DNA from: a virus
DNA: 31,122 nt
Strand: one strand, 5' to 3'
Virus record (IMG/VR): IMGVR_UViG_3300025674_000226
Location: 1-31,122 of that record
Part shown: positions 14,511 through 22,212 of the stretch, piece after piece
How the letters are laid out: each line of letters starts with the position of its first letter
Numbering within the stretch: the first letter of the stretch is position 1
Notes under the pieces: generated by a model
What the model saw: only the letters and a program-made list of their open reading frames with translations
Told to the model about the DNA's origin: nothing
Databases searched by the model: none
Translations under genes and position numbers: made by a program

Positions 14511-14515
14511 TCCAA
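14498..14515. other. Perfect hairpin between hsp20 and the next gene
   Basis: Seven-base arms TTGGATT (14498-14504) and AATCCAA (14509-14515) enclose CCCC. On the minus-strand transcript it falls between the Hsp20 stop and the ribosome site of the next gene. No U-tract follows, so it is unlikely to be an intrinsic terminator. It could stabilise the hsp20 mRNA 3' end or tune translation. Part of it recurs inverted on the far side of hsp20. Confidence 0.6.
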
Positions 14516-14528
14516 TATACTATTTTAT

Positions 14529-14990
14529 TTACTTAACTTCAATCTTTCTTGGTAATGGTTTCTTTGCTTCTTCCCTCTTGGGGATAGAAATCGTTAGAAT
14601 ACCATCTTCAATGTTTGCACTAATATTGTCTACCTCAAAAACCTTTACATCAACAGGAAACCATCTTGAAAATGAAGAACGATGGATTTCTCTGTGAACA
14701 AACTCACCATCTACTTCACCTTGCTTCTCCGCAGATACTTTGATAAACCCATCATCAAAATCAATGTTTATATCTTCACGCTTCAATCCAGGAACTGTTG
14801 CGTCAATATAAACAGTGTCGTGTGTATCTCTAATATCTACTTTTGGATAAGAAACCTTCTTTAGTGTAGTGCTAATAGGTGATCTATTCACCGTGTTAAA
14901 AGTATCCCTCAACATAGAGTCAAATAATGCCTCAACGTTGTTGAAAATGTTTGAACTAGCAAATGGATCACTTACGATTACTTTATTCAT
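14529..14990 (-). CDS. hsp20: Small heat-shock protein Hsp20 (alpha-crystallin)
   Basis: 153 residues. The alpha-crystallin domain covers about 48-140: YPKVDIRDTHDTVYIDATVP, GLKREDINIDFDDGFIKVSA, SFSRWFPVDVKVFEVDNISA, and NIEDGILTISIPKREEAKK. The IxI-like motif ISIPKR near the end and the G-x-L core (DGILTISIP) are intact. Small heat-shock proteins hold unfolded proteins soluble without ATP, and homologues are known in T4-like cyanophages. AAGGAGAATTATT gives a strong ribosome site. The gene is flanked by 14-base inverted repeats and preceded by about 110 bases without a gene. Confidence 0.93.
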   Translation of the reverse strand: MNKVIVSDPFASSNIFNNVEALFDSMLRDTFNTVNRSPISTTLKKVSYPKVDIRDTHDTVYIDATVPGLKREDINIDFDDGFIKVSAEKQGEVDGEFVHREIHRSSFSRWFPVDVKVFEVDNISANIEDGILTISIPKREEAKKPLPRKIEVK

Positions 14991-15056
14991 AATAATTCTC
15001 CTTATTTGGATAAATTTTTAATGCCCTCTAATGAGTAGCTTGTTTTTTATTGGTTC

Positions 15057-15070
15057 TTGGGGAATCCAAC
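15057..15070 (-). repeat. 14-base inverted repeat flanking hsp20, copy 2
   Basis: Reverse complement of 14497-14510, lying about 65 bases upstream of the hsp20 start on the coding strand. The surrounding gap (14991-15100) holds no gene beyond a 14-codon ORF without a ribosome site. It contains the A+T-rich stretch TATATTATATATAAAAATG. Confidence 0.6.
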
Positions 15071-15100
15071 ATTTTTATATATAATATAATACTATTTTTA

Positions 15101-15349
15101 CTAACTTTCAACTCTTTTTTCAGGTTTTTCCCTCATATAACACTCTTCACACATATCATAAGTTTCATAATACATCTGATCCCAATTACGCATGAAATTT
15201 CCACACTTCTTATCAGTATCATTTCTAATATGTGGACAAAAGTTAGGGAATAATTGTCTTTTCTCTTCCCTAACCTTTGTATTATCATCAACTTTCCACT
15301 TTTTTACCTCTTTTGTTGGTAAATTTAATGGATTTGGTTCACTATTCAA
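15101..15349 (-). CDS. Small putative zinc-binding protein
   Basis: 82 residues, read from a TTG at 15349 because a stop lies immediately upstream in frame and there is no early ATG. GTGGG is the only weak ribosome site. Residues 38-70 contain FCPHIRNDTDKKCGNFMRNW and DMCEECYMREK: four or five Cys plus a His in the order C-x-H, C, C-x2-C, suggesting one zinc-binding knuckle. The N-terminal third is charged and probably disordered. No family recognised; the next gene downstream is Hsp20. Confidence 0.6.
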   Translation of the reverse strand: MNSEPNPLNLPTKEVKKWKVDDNTKVREEKRQLFPNFCPHIRNDTDKKCGNFMRNWDQMYYETYDMCEECYMREKPEKRVES

Positions 15350-15365
15350 CTTTTACCCACTTTCT

Positions 15366-15914
15366 TTACTTACCTGTATGATCTGCTCCACCATGATATA
15401 GAAATCCTTCAAATGTATCAGTAAATGCAACATTTGTGGTAGGTGTTGCAGAATCTACAGCAACTAATCTAACCCATCTCCATCCTGCAGCTCCAGAAAA
15501 AGCTGATGTGGACATTGTTGTAGCTATATTTTGATTTGGATAAGGAATCCAACCAGTATGAAAATCAGAAGCTGTTAATGAAGTTTCTAATTGCCCAACT
15601 ACACCAGTTGCTTCCATACCCTTACGAATTGTTTCCCTTCCGTAATCTAAGGGAGTTGCGTTATGATACTTTTTACTTGGATCAGTATAAGCTTTGTTGT
15701 TAACTTGAACTTGAACAAAATAAGCTCCATCTGGACCTAGAGATCCAACACCTGCTGAATCTTCCAATATAATAGTAAAAGGTCTACCATGAACTTGATA
15801 AGGTAATGTTCTATCTGTGTTGTCAGTAGAACCATCATTACCGCTAGCCAAAGCTCCCAACACTGTGGTTTTCTTTAAGGAAAAATCTTCAAATGGTTGT
15901 ATATTGTATCCCAT
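15366..15914 (-). CDS. Possible virion structural protein
   Basis: 182 residues, beta-rich, soluble and low in Lys, unlike the regulatory genes nearby. Visible stretches include GRPFTIILEDSAGVGSLGPD, GAYFVQVQVNNKAYTDPSKK and AGWRWVRLVAVDSATPTTNV. The repeated Gly/Ser/Thr/Asn pattern is typical of phage decoration, neck or fibre domains, but I do not recognise the family. AGGAGTTTAAAAA precedes the ATG. The 66-base gap before it contains an A+T-only inverted repeat that I do not score as a terminator. Confidence 0.6.
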   Translation of the reverse strand: MGYNIQPFEDFSLKKTTVLGALASGNDGSTDNTDRTLPYQVHGRPFTIILEDSAGVGSLGPDGAYFVQVQVNNKAYTDPSKKYHNATPLDYGRETIRKGMEATGVVGQLETSLTASDFHTGWIPYPNQNIATTMSTSAFSGAAGWRWVRLVAVDSATPTTNVAFTDTFEGFLYHGGADHTGK

Positions 15915-15980
15915 TTTTTAAACTCCTAAATCATTTTTAAGTATATACACTATTCCATTAATAAATATACTTATGTTTTT

Positions 15981-16454
15981 TTAATTGTCATAGTCGATAT
16001 ATGTAATCTGAACTTCACCACCATCTACCAAATGATCTGCAATATCTGGATATATTCTCTTATATGCATCACCAGAAGATCCAATAAAACCATCCTTTGT
16101 AACATTCTGTTGTGATGTGTCACCAACTAGTAGACATCCTTCAGTATGCTCATCATTATTACCAGTGTGAATGAGAATATATTCAAAACCAGGAACATCC
16201 TGTACATGCAACATACCCTTGTGAAAATCACCATACTTTGCAACATAACGACCGTGAAATCCGCCCTCTGTACGAAGCCTTACGTCATATGTTCCTGCAG
16301 GAATTCTTGTTTCACCAGCAACTTTCTCATCACGAGCTTCATCCTCAAGGGTAAAAGCTAGAAATCTACGACCATTTGTAGTATCAAACAAAGCACCTAA
16401 TGTTGAATCACTACCAGAAGAAAATCTCAATACTTCTAATGTCATTGTACTCAT
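15981..16454 (-). CDS. DUF5675-like protein, possible peptidoglycan-active enzyme
   Basis: 157 residues. Motifs in order: AFTLEDEARDEKVAGETRIP (33-52), AGTYDVRLRTEGGFHGRY (53-70), GMLHVQDVPGFEYILIHTGN (80-99), NDEHTEGCLLVGD (100-112). This is the signature I associate with DUF5675, found in phages and their hosts; its H-T-G...H-x-x-G-C layout resembles L,D-transpeptidase-type active sites. A cell-wall role, perhaps in lysis, is a reasonable inference but untested. No signal peptide or membrane helix is visible. AAGGAGATATTTT precedes the ATG, which overlaps the cytidylyltransferase stop as ATGA. Confidence 0.75.
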   Translation of the reverse strand: MSTMTLEVLRFSSGSDSTLGALFDTTNGRRFLAFTLEDEARDEKVAGETRIPAGTYDVRLRTEGGFHGRYVAKYGDFHKGMLHVQDVPGFEYILIHTGNNDEHTEGCLLVGDTSQQNVTKDGFIGSSGDAYKRIYPDIADHLVDGGEVQITYIDYDN

Positions 16455-16846
16455 AAAATATCTCCTTTTATTTTGTTTTTATAGCTTGTAGTGCTATAAT
16501 TATGACTTCTATTTAAGAATTTTATATTATTACATAAACTATAACCTACTATTTTTTCTTCATTATTTTTATAATCATCACCCAAAAATCTTACATCTGG
16601 ATTATAAAACATTAATAAATTACATAACTCTTTATCTGTATTATAAATAGCTATCTCATCTATATCTTCTATACTCTTTAATACTAAAAATCTATCATGT
16701 ATATTATTAACAATGTTTTTATCTCCATTTGATAATTGCAAACCAACTATTAACTCTTGACAATATTTTTTTGATTGTTTTATCATAATAGAATAGCCAG
16801 GATGCCAAATATCAAAACTACCAAACAATATACCTTTATTATACAT
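16451..16846 (-). CDS. Cytidylyltransferase-like nucleotidyltransferase
   Basis: 131 residues. KGILFGSFDIWHPGYSIMIK (4-23) is the N-terminal strand and HxGH loop of the cytidylyltransferase superfamily, though the second His is Tyr (HPGY). DVRFLGDDYKN (about 84-94) and NYSTTSYKNKI (about 116-126) match the later conserved segments. Family members join CTP to a phosphorylated alcohol or sugar (TagD, RfaE). The Tyr substitution may reduce activity. With the nearby glycosyltransferase it could feed an envelope or virion modification pathway (inference). The start overlaps the preceding stop as TAATG, after AAGGA. Confidence 0.75.
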   Translation of the reverse strand: MYNKGILFGSFDIWHPGYSIMIKQSKKYCQELIVGLQLSNGDKNIVNNIHDRFLVLKSIEDIDEIAIYNTDKELCNLLMFYNPDVRFLGDDYKNNEEKIVGYSLCNNIKFLNRSHNYSTTSYKNKIKGDIL

Positions 16847-19800
16847 TATTCTATCCTTATATTTGAATAACCCTCTTCATCTTTTTCTATAGAAATAATA
16901 TTATCTGTTACATCCTTCATTGCATCAATATGACTTATAATCATCACATTTGTAAATCTTGTCTTTAGATACTGTAAAAGTTCGTTTATCTCAGTTAAAT
17001 TCTCAGCATCTAATGTTCCAAACCCTTCATCTATTACAAACAAATTACAAGTAGGTAGTAATGATATATTAGCTAACGCAGCTCTTATTGATAAAGCGGC
17101 TATTGTTTTCTCCATACCACTACCTAACTCAACTTTTCTCTTAGACACAGTATCCTCAATAAAAATATGTAAGTCTTGTTCTGCAGAATCTATTTCTAAC
17201 ATAACTTCAAAATTAGATATATTTGTTAATATTTTTCTAATCTCTTCGTTTATTATGGGAATAACCTTACTCATAATCAATAATGGAATACCATTGTTAG
17301 ATAATGCGTTTTTTAATATGTTATGAGTGTTATAAGCATACTCTATCTTTTTAACTTGTTCTATAGTCTCAGATAATTCCGTTAATTGCTGATGTGTTTG
17401 ACCATATTCTATATTCTTACTATTAATCTCGTTATCAATATTGTTCTTTATATAGTTTTCAACCTCTGCAACATCTACTCTCAAAGAATGAATATCTTTT
17501 TGTATACCCTTATTTATCTTAATATTATGTTCGTTGATGTTATATCTGTTTATATTATCCTTTATTACTGTCTTCTTTTCTTCCAACAAAGATAATCTAT
17601 CTTCATACGTATTCAAATGATTTTCTGTATTCTGCAAATATTGTTCAGAATTACGCATATGACTATCAATCTCTTCGTGCTTACTTTTTATTTCCATCAA
17701 ATTTTCATAATCATAACTCTTCAACCCCTCAGTTACTTCTGTATATGGAATTATCTTTTTACCTAAGTCATCTTCTAAATGAATAAGTTGATCCTTAGCA
17801 CTAAAAGCATCTTGCAAGAAAGAACACTTTGAACAAACACTTTCCTTCTCAAACCAATCGTGCATACCAAGTATTTCTACCGACCTCTTACGAGTTTTTA
17901 TTTCCTTTTCTAAATCATCAACCGCCTTTTCTAAAACAAGACCCTTAGACATCAATGCATTATATTCTGTTATATTATTTTCAATATCTTCTAAAGAACG
18001 CAATGATTTCTTTTGCACTTCAAGTTCCTCTAAACTATTTGTTGTTTCCTCTATATTATTATGAAACATTTGAATATCATTGTTTATATTTTTTATTTCA
18101 TTATCACAATATTCTAATTCATCATTTAACTCTTCTATATCTAAATCTATACCTTCTGTATTCTTCAACTGAGTATGCAACTTATTTATCTTGTCATTCT
18201 TTTCCTTGAGATTATAATATAATTCTTCCTTCTTTTCGCCAAGTTCAAAAAGTTCGTTTTGTAATCTATCTTCTCTTTCTTCATACTGTTTTTCTAATTT
18301 GTTATAATCGTATTTTCTATACTCTGTTAATGTTCTTTTTAAAGCAGATGTTTCTTCTTTCACAATTTGATACAAATTATCAATAATATCTAATCCCAAA
18401 AACTTAGATAGCAAATCTTTTCTACTGGATTGATTGTAATCAATAAAACTAGTAGCGTCAAATTGTTGAGAAAATGTAGTCATTGAATGTTCTTCAAAAG
18501 AACCTAACATACCTCTTATCTGTTTTTCAGTAGCGTTAGTGTTTGCCTTACCCATGACATTATTCAACTCGCCGCCAACAACTTCATAAAACTCTATAGT
18601 ATTCTTTGCTCTATTTGGATCTTTCTTTGTTCTCTTTATCTCTCTACGAATAAGATACTCTTTATTATCAATAAAAAACTCAACCTCAATAGTTGCAATA
18701 TCCTTGTTCTTATTGATTACATCTACTATATTACCTCTACTTGCTCTCGTAGACATATTGAAAAACGCCGTAAGTATTGTATATAACAAGCTACTCTTAC
18801 CAGATGCGTTAGCTGAGAATATACCTGTCAATCCTCTTAGTTTATCAAAGTTAACAACATTGTTTTCACCATAAGAGAAAACATTAGAGAACTTCATTCT
18901 TTTTATATCCCACCCTAACCCTTTGTAATAATCAAATTCATTAGTTGTAGAGTTATTATACAAATTCTCATGTAACTTTAAAATATTATTAATTTCTTCT
19001 TTTTCTATATTAGGAAAACTTTTTAAATACTCCTTAAGTATCTTTTGTTGAATGTTTAAATCTACAACATTTTCAATATGTACATCTGATATATTTGCGC
19101 TGCGGGTTGAAACATCATGACTTATTTCTATGGTTAAATAAGAAGGCTTATATTTAGACATAATATAAGATTCTATATTTTTTGTTTTTGTTATATCATA
19201 TAAATCATGATCTAATAAAACTCTAATATAAGGATACTTAGGTAAATCAAAATGTAAAACATCAATATTATCTACATCTGTTTTTGATAATGATATGGTT
19301 CTATAACCATAATCACTTTCTACTTCAAAATATTCTGATTTGAGTGTTTCTATATCCCACATCAAATAACCTTTTGATTTATCTTCTGCAAAGTTCTGTT
19401 GTATGAAACTACCAGAATACTCTACTTGTGGTTTACCTTCACTTCTTTCCTGCAATACTTGACGAGTATGAATATCTCCCAACATTGCAATATCATAACC
19501 ATCAAACATATCAAGTTTATACTTACTCTCCATTGAGAACTTGACTTCATTTACTGAGTTGTTTATTGGACCATGAAATAACGCTATGTAAGTTTTACCA
19601 TCTTTCTTTTCGGGATTTAACGGCCATTTCTTTTCATCATTAATATCATAAACACCAAAAACAATGTTCCTATCAACATCATATAATCCACTCTTTGTAT
19701 AAAGATATATATTATCAAGGTTGGCTAGATTGAGAACGGCAGTAACCGAATCTATTCTTCCCTTTTGTGAAACAATAGTATCGTGATTGCCAATAATTAT

Positions 19801-20028
19801 ATGAACTGGCGCTAAATCAGATATTTTATTAAAAAACTCACCAGCTAACTTTATTGCTTCTGGAGATAAATGAACCTTCTGATGAAAAATATCTCCGCTT
19901 ATAACAATTAAGTCTGGATTTTGTTTTACTACGTGTTTGTAAAAATTCTTAAAAACATGACGATATTCTTTATGTCTTTGTTGAAGACGAATGTGAATAT
20001 CAGATAAGTGCAGTATTTTATTTACCAT
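16846..20028 (-). CDS. Mre11-Rad50 (SbcD-SbcC, gp47-gp46-like) single-chain fusion
   Basis: 1060 residues in one uninterrupted frame. Residues 1-370 are a calcineurin-type nuclease like gp47/SbcD: LSDIH (8-12), SGDIFHQ (44-50), IIGNHD (78-83), LFHGP (150-154), LGDIHTRQ (183-190). Residues 371-1060 are a Rad50/SbcC-like ATPase like gp46: SANASGKSS (405-413, Walker A with Ser for the first Gly), QQFDATSF, a coiled coil about 560-900 with a zinc hook VCSKC (731-735), signature LGSGMEKT (968-975), Walker B LFVIDEGFGTLD (996-1007) and ISHI (1031-1034). T4 encodes the two parts as separate proteins that process DNA ends for recombination-dependent replication. Primase and resolvase lie just upstream. 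Confidence 0.92.
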   Translation of the reverse strand: MVNKILHLSDIHIRLQQRHKEYRHVFKNFYKHVVKQNPDLIVISGDIFHQKVHLSPEAIKLAGEFFNKISDLAPVHIIIGNHDTIVSQKGRIDSVTAVLNLANLDNIYLYTKSGLYDVDRNIVFGVYDINDEKKWPLNPEKKDGKTYIALFHGPINNSVNEVKFSMESKYKLDMFDGYDIAMLGDIHTRQVLQERSEGKPQVEYSGSFIQQNFAEDKSKGYLMWDIETLKSEYFEVESDYGYRTISLSKTDVDNIDVLHFDLPKYPYIRVLLDHDLYDITKTKNIESYIMSKYKPSYLTIEISHDVSTRSANISDVHIENVVDLNIQQKILKEYLKSFPNIEKEEINNILKLHENLYNNSTTNEFDYYKGLGWDIKRMKFSNVFSYGENNVVNFDKLRGLTGIFSANASGKSSLLYTILTAFFNMSTRASRGNIVDVINKNKDIATIEVEFFIDNKEYLIRREIKRTKKDPNRAKNTIEFYEVVGGELNNVMGKANTNATEKQIRGMLGSFEEHSMTTFSQQFDATSFIDYNQSSRKDLLSKFLGLDIIDNLYQIVKEETSALKRTLTEYRKYDYNKLEKQYEEREDRLQNELFELGEKKEELYYNLKEKNDKINKLHTQLKNTEGIDLDIEELNDELEYCDNEIKNINNDIQMFHNNIEETTNSLEELEVQKKSLRSLEDIENNITEYNALMSKGLVLEKAVDDLEKEIKTRKRSVEILGMHDWFEKESVCSKCSFLQDAFSAKDQLIHLEDDLGKKIIPYTEVTEGLKSYDYENLMEIKSKHEEIDSHMRNSEQYLQNTENHLNTYEDRLSLLEEKKTVIKDNINRYNINEHNIKINKGIQKDIHSLRVDVAEVENYIKNNIDNEINSKNIEYGQTHQQLTELSETIEQVKKIEYAYNTHNILKNALSNNGIPLLIMSKVIPIINEEIRKILTNISNFEVMLEIDSAEQDLHIFIEDTVSKRKVELGSGMEKTIAALSIRAALANISLLPTCNLFVIDEGFGTLDAENLTEINELLQYLKTRFTNVMIISHIDAMKDVTDNIISIEKDEEGYSNIRIE

Positions 20029-20031
20029 ATA

Positions 20032-20958
20032 TTATAATAACCTTGAAAGAACTTCATCATTAAGTGTATATTTCTTTTTATTATTCTTAGAAAACTCAAG
20101 AAAGTATTCACTACCCATCTCAGATATATCTCTACTTTCTTCTCCCCAATCAATGTAAAAAACATTAGTGTTAAATGTAATAAGATTCTCCGCACATTTA
20201 AACATTTTTTTCTTCGCATCTGGATCTAATGCTAAAATAATAGGAGTGTTATTTCTAAGTATCTTTTTATATAATAAACTTGATTTTGACAAACTAGAAC
20301 CCAACAAAGGCACTGCATTTTCTCTACAACTTATTGTATCAAATATACCCTCAACTATATATAATGTCTTCTTCCAATCTATCAAATGCTCATTAAAAAC
20401 AATATCATCTTTTCTTACATCAGCATTTTTATACTTCATAAAAGAATCATTATTTATACTTCTTGTTACATAATAATTTAGATTTCTTTCTAAATCATAT
20501 GAAGGAAATAATATTCTTTCTTCTTTTATAGAATAATGAATATCATATTTGATAAGATCATCTTCAGTTAAACCTCTATTATAAAGATATCTAATAGGCG
20601 CTTTGAAGAATAACTTATTTTTGTTAGCATATAATCCATAATAGTTTTTAGGAAAAGTTAGTTTTACAACTTCTTCTTCTACTTTCTTTTCTTCACCAAA
20701 TAGATTATCTAAAGTTACTTCCTTCTTGTATGGCTGCAATTTATTAGCAATATCTCTAAAACCATTCTTATACAAATAATTTGCAATATTACCCTTCTCT
20801 CCACAAACCCAACACTGAAATTTCAATGTGTTGATATTTACAGCCAACTTCTTATTCTTATGTTTACAACTTACACAATAAAACTGAACATTACCCTTTG
20901 CGTCTATCTTTGTATGCTCTCCCAAACAATCCTTCAATAGACCTAAAGTATCAACCAT
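20032..20958 (-). CDS. DNA primase (DnaG/gp61-like)
   Basis: 308 residues. N-terminal zinc ribbon: FYCVSC (26-31) and FQCWVC (47-52). A TOPRIM catalytic domain follows: LYIVEGIFDTIS (199-210, Glu203 and Asp207), LLGSSLSK (218-225), ILALDPDAKKK (241-251, Asp245/Asp247). The enzyme makes RNA primers for lagging-strand synthesis and normally works with a hexameric helicase, which is not in this window. It is shorter than bacterial DnaG because it lacks a C-terminal helicase-binding domain, as in gp61-type primases. The gene overlaps the resolvase by eight bases and ends three bases before the Mre11-Rad50 start. Confidence 0.9.
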   Translation of the reverse strand: MVDTLGLLKDCLGEHTKIDAKGNVQFYCVSCKHKNKKLAVNINTLKFQCWVCGEKGNIANYLYKNGFRDIANKLQPYKKEVTLDNLFGEEKKVEEEVVKLTFPKNYYGLYANKNKLFFKAPIRYLYNRGLTEDDLIKYDIHYSIKEERILFPSYDLERNLNYYVTRSINNDSFMKYKNADVRKDDIVFNEHLIDWKKTLYIVEGIFDTISCRENAVPLLGSSLSKSSLLYKKILRNNTPIILALDPDAKKKMFKCAENLITFNTNVFYIDWGEESRDISEMGSEYFLEFSKNNKKKYTLNDEVLSRLL

Positions 20959-21481
20959 TACTCTTACTCTCCTCTATCAGTGCTCTTGATATAACAACCG
21001 AATCAGCTATATCTTCACACTCCTTAGAAAACCTTGTTTTATCCTTCTTCATACGAGGCCAATCTATGTTCTCATATAATTCCATAACCCTTGATACTAT
21101 ATATTCCTTTGAGTTCTCACCTCTTGGAACCTTACAATTCGCCAGTGTTCTTGCCCTTATAACATTAAATACCACAGGTTTTATATCAAACACAGTGTAA
21201 CATATGTATCTAGTAAGATAATTAAACGCTATAAGTTTACCTATGGTCTTTATACTACTTCTACCACCCGCAAACTTTGTTAGACAATCCTCTATACCTA
21301 TATTGTCTATTTTATATTCTTCTTTTATTTCTAACAACTTTTCTTTCAAGTAAGTAGCTTTGTCTGATAAATCTTCTATCTTACTCAAATCAATAAAACC
21401 TGCTCTAATCAATACTTGTTCTTCATTTAATAGTGAGTAACCTACTATTCTTGTACTGACATCCAAGCCTAAACATATCAA
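20951..21481 (-). CDS. RuvC-like Holliday junction resolvase
   Basis: 176 residues with a RNase H/RuvC fold. The opening MICLGLDVSTRIVGYSLL holds Asp7, NIGIEDCLTKFAGG holds Glu64, and ECEDIADSVVIS holds Asp157/Asp160, the expected four-acidic metal site. VIRARTLANCKVPRGENSKE is like the basic junction-contacting helix of RuvC enzymes. Many T4-like phages use endonuclease VII (gp49) for resolving branched DNA before packaging; this gene would be an alternative. Start and stop interlock with neighbouring genes, placing it in the replication/recombination operon. Confidence 0.85.
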   Translation of the reverse strand: MICLGLDVSTRIVGYSLLNEEQVLIRAGFIDLSKIEDLSDKATYLKEKLLEIKEEYKIDNIGIEDCLTKFAGGRSSIKTIGKLIAFNYLTRYICYTVFDIKPVVFNVIRARTLANCKVPRGENSKEYIVSRVMELYENIDWPRMKKDKTRFSKECEDIADSVVISRALIEESKSNG

Positions 21482-21915
21482 TCACCCTGCTTTTTCAACT
21501 TTGGAAACTTTATTTCTTTCATAGCCTTATCATCTTCCTTTTTTTCTGGTTTTTCTTCTTCTCTAATAAACCTGTCTGGTGCTACTCCTTGTTTATCAAG
21601 GATATCTAATATATCAGTTGCACTAATATCATTACTCTTATCCTCTTCTACTGTAACTAACTTTTGAGCAGCGTTCATAAGTTTTATGATATTCTCTGTT
21701 GCTTTATGTGCTGAATCTAAATATCCTTGTGGTTTATCTCCAGACATAAATAAATCGTCGCCATCTTTTATATGAGCTTTAAACTCCTTGAATGTCTCTA
21801 AAGCGGCGTTTCTTTCCTCAATAGAATAATCAAATATAGTTTTAAATACTTCATCTACAGTTTTACCTTCAAATAACTCTATTGACTTAAGCTTATCTAA
21901 TCCCTTTTTATCCAT
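21478..21915 (-). CDS. Unknown helical protein in the replication operon
   Basis: 145 residues: a helical first two-thirds (NAALETFKEFKAHIKDGDDL near 36-55, HKATENIIKLMNAAQKL near 70-86), then an acidic linker and a Lys/Glu-rich tail (EEEKPEKKEDDKAMKEIKF). No family recognised. The acidic C-terminal tail resembles those of phage replication accessory proteins, but that is weak evidence. It overlaps the upstream and downstream genes by a few bases, so it is translated with the resolvase and primase. Confidence 0.7.
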   Translation of the reverse strand: MDKKGLDKLKSIELFEGKTVDEVFKTIFDYSIEERNAALETFKEFKAHIKDGDDLFMSGDKPQGYLDSAHKATENIIKLMNAAQKLVTVEEDKSNDISATDILDILDKQGVAPDRFIREEEKPEKKEDDKAMKEIKFPKLKKQGD

Positions 21916-22195
21916 CGGTTTTTTCCCCTAATTCATTGAATTCCAAAGTGGGATCTATTTGTCTTATAAAATATTCAACATCTCTCAAACTTTCAACAAA
22001 AGACATAATCACTGGATCATTTGAGTATATCTCTTTGGATAAAACTTGATTTATAGCTTCTGCCATTTGATTCATTTCTATAAATATCTGTTGGTTATTT
22101 TCTTCATATTCTTGTAAACGACCTAACATCTTCCATACCGAATATGATAAAACAACAATAACCCCTAATAATATTGATATTATAATGTATTCCAT
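21908..22195 (-). CDS. Small N-terminally anchored membrane protein
   Basis: 95 residues from ATG 22195 (MEYIIISILLGVIVVLSYSV). A frame to 22216 exists, but AGGAGATAAT sits right before 22195. Residues 2-20 are one membrane helix; the remainder is a soluble acidic helical region (QEYEENNQQIFIEMNQMAEA). The N-out or N-in topology cannot be decided, although Lys23/Arg27 after the helix suggest the tail stays in the cytoplasm. No family recognised. It lies between the methylase and the replication genes, preceded by a TATTTATA box. Confidence 0.7.
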   Translation of the reverse strand: MEYIIISILLGVIVVLSYSVWKMLGRLQEYEENNQQIFIEMNQMAEAINQVLSKEIYSNDPVIMSFVESLRDVEYFIRQIDPTLEFNELGEKTDG

Positions 22196-22212
22196 ATTAT
22201 CTCCTATAAATA

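Noticed and set aside
15939-15972. A+T-only inverted repeat between two genes as a terminator
   Set aside because: Arms of eight A/T-rich bases with an 18-base loop and no U-tract on the transcribed strand; likely chance.
16451-20028. Mre11-Rad50 fusion as an assembly artefact
   Set aside because: Reading frame and composition are continuous through the junction with no overlap remnants, so it is reported as real pending read-level confirmation.
20022-20219. 65-codon minus-strand ORF
   Set aside because: Lies entirely inside the primase gene in another frame and has an implausible composition.
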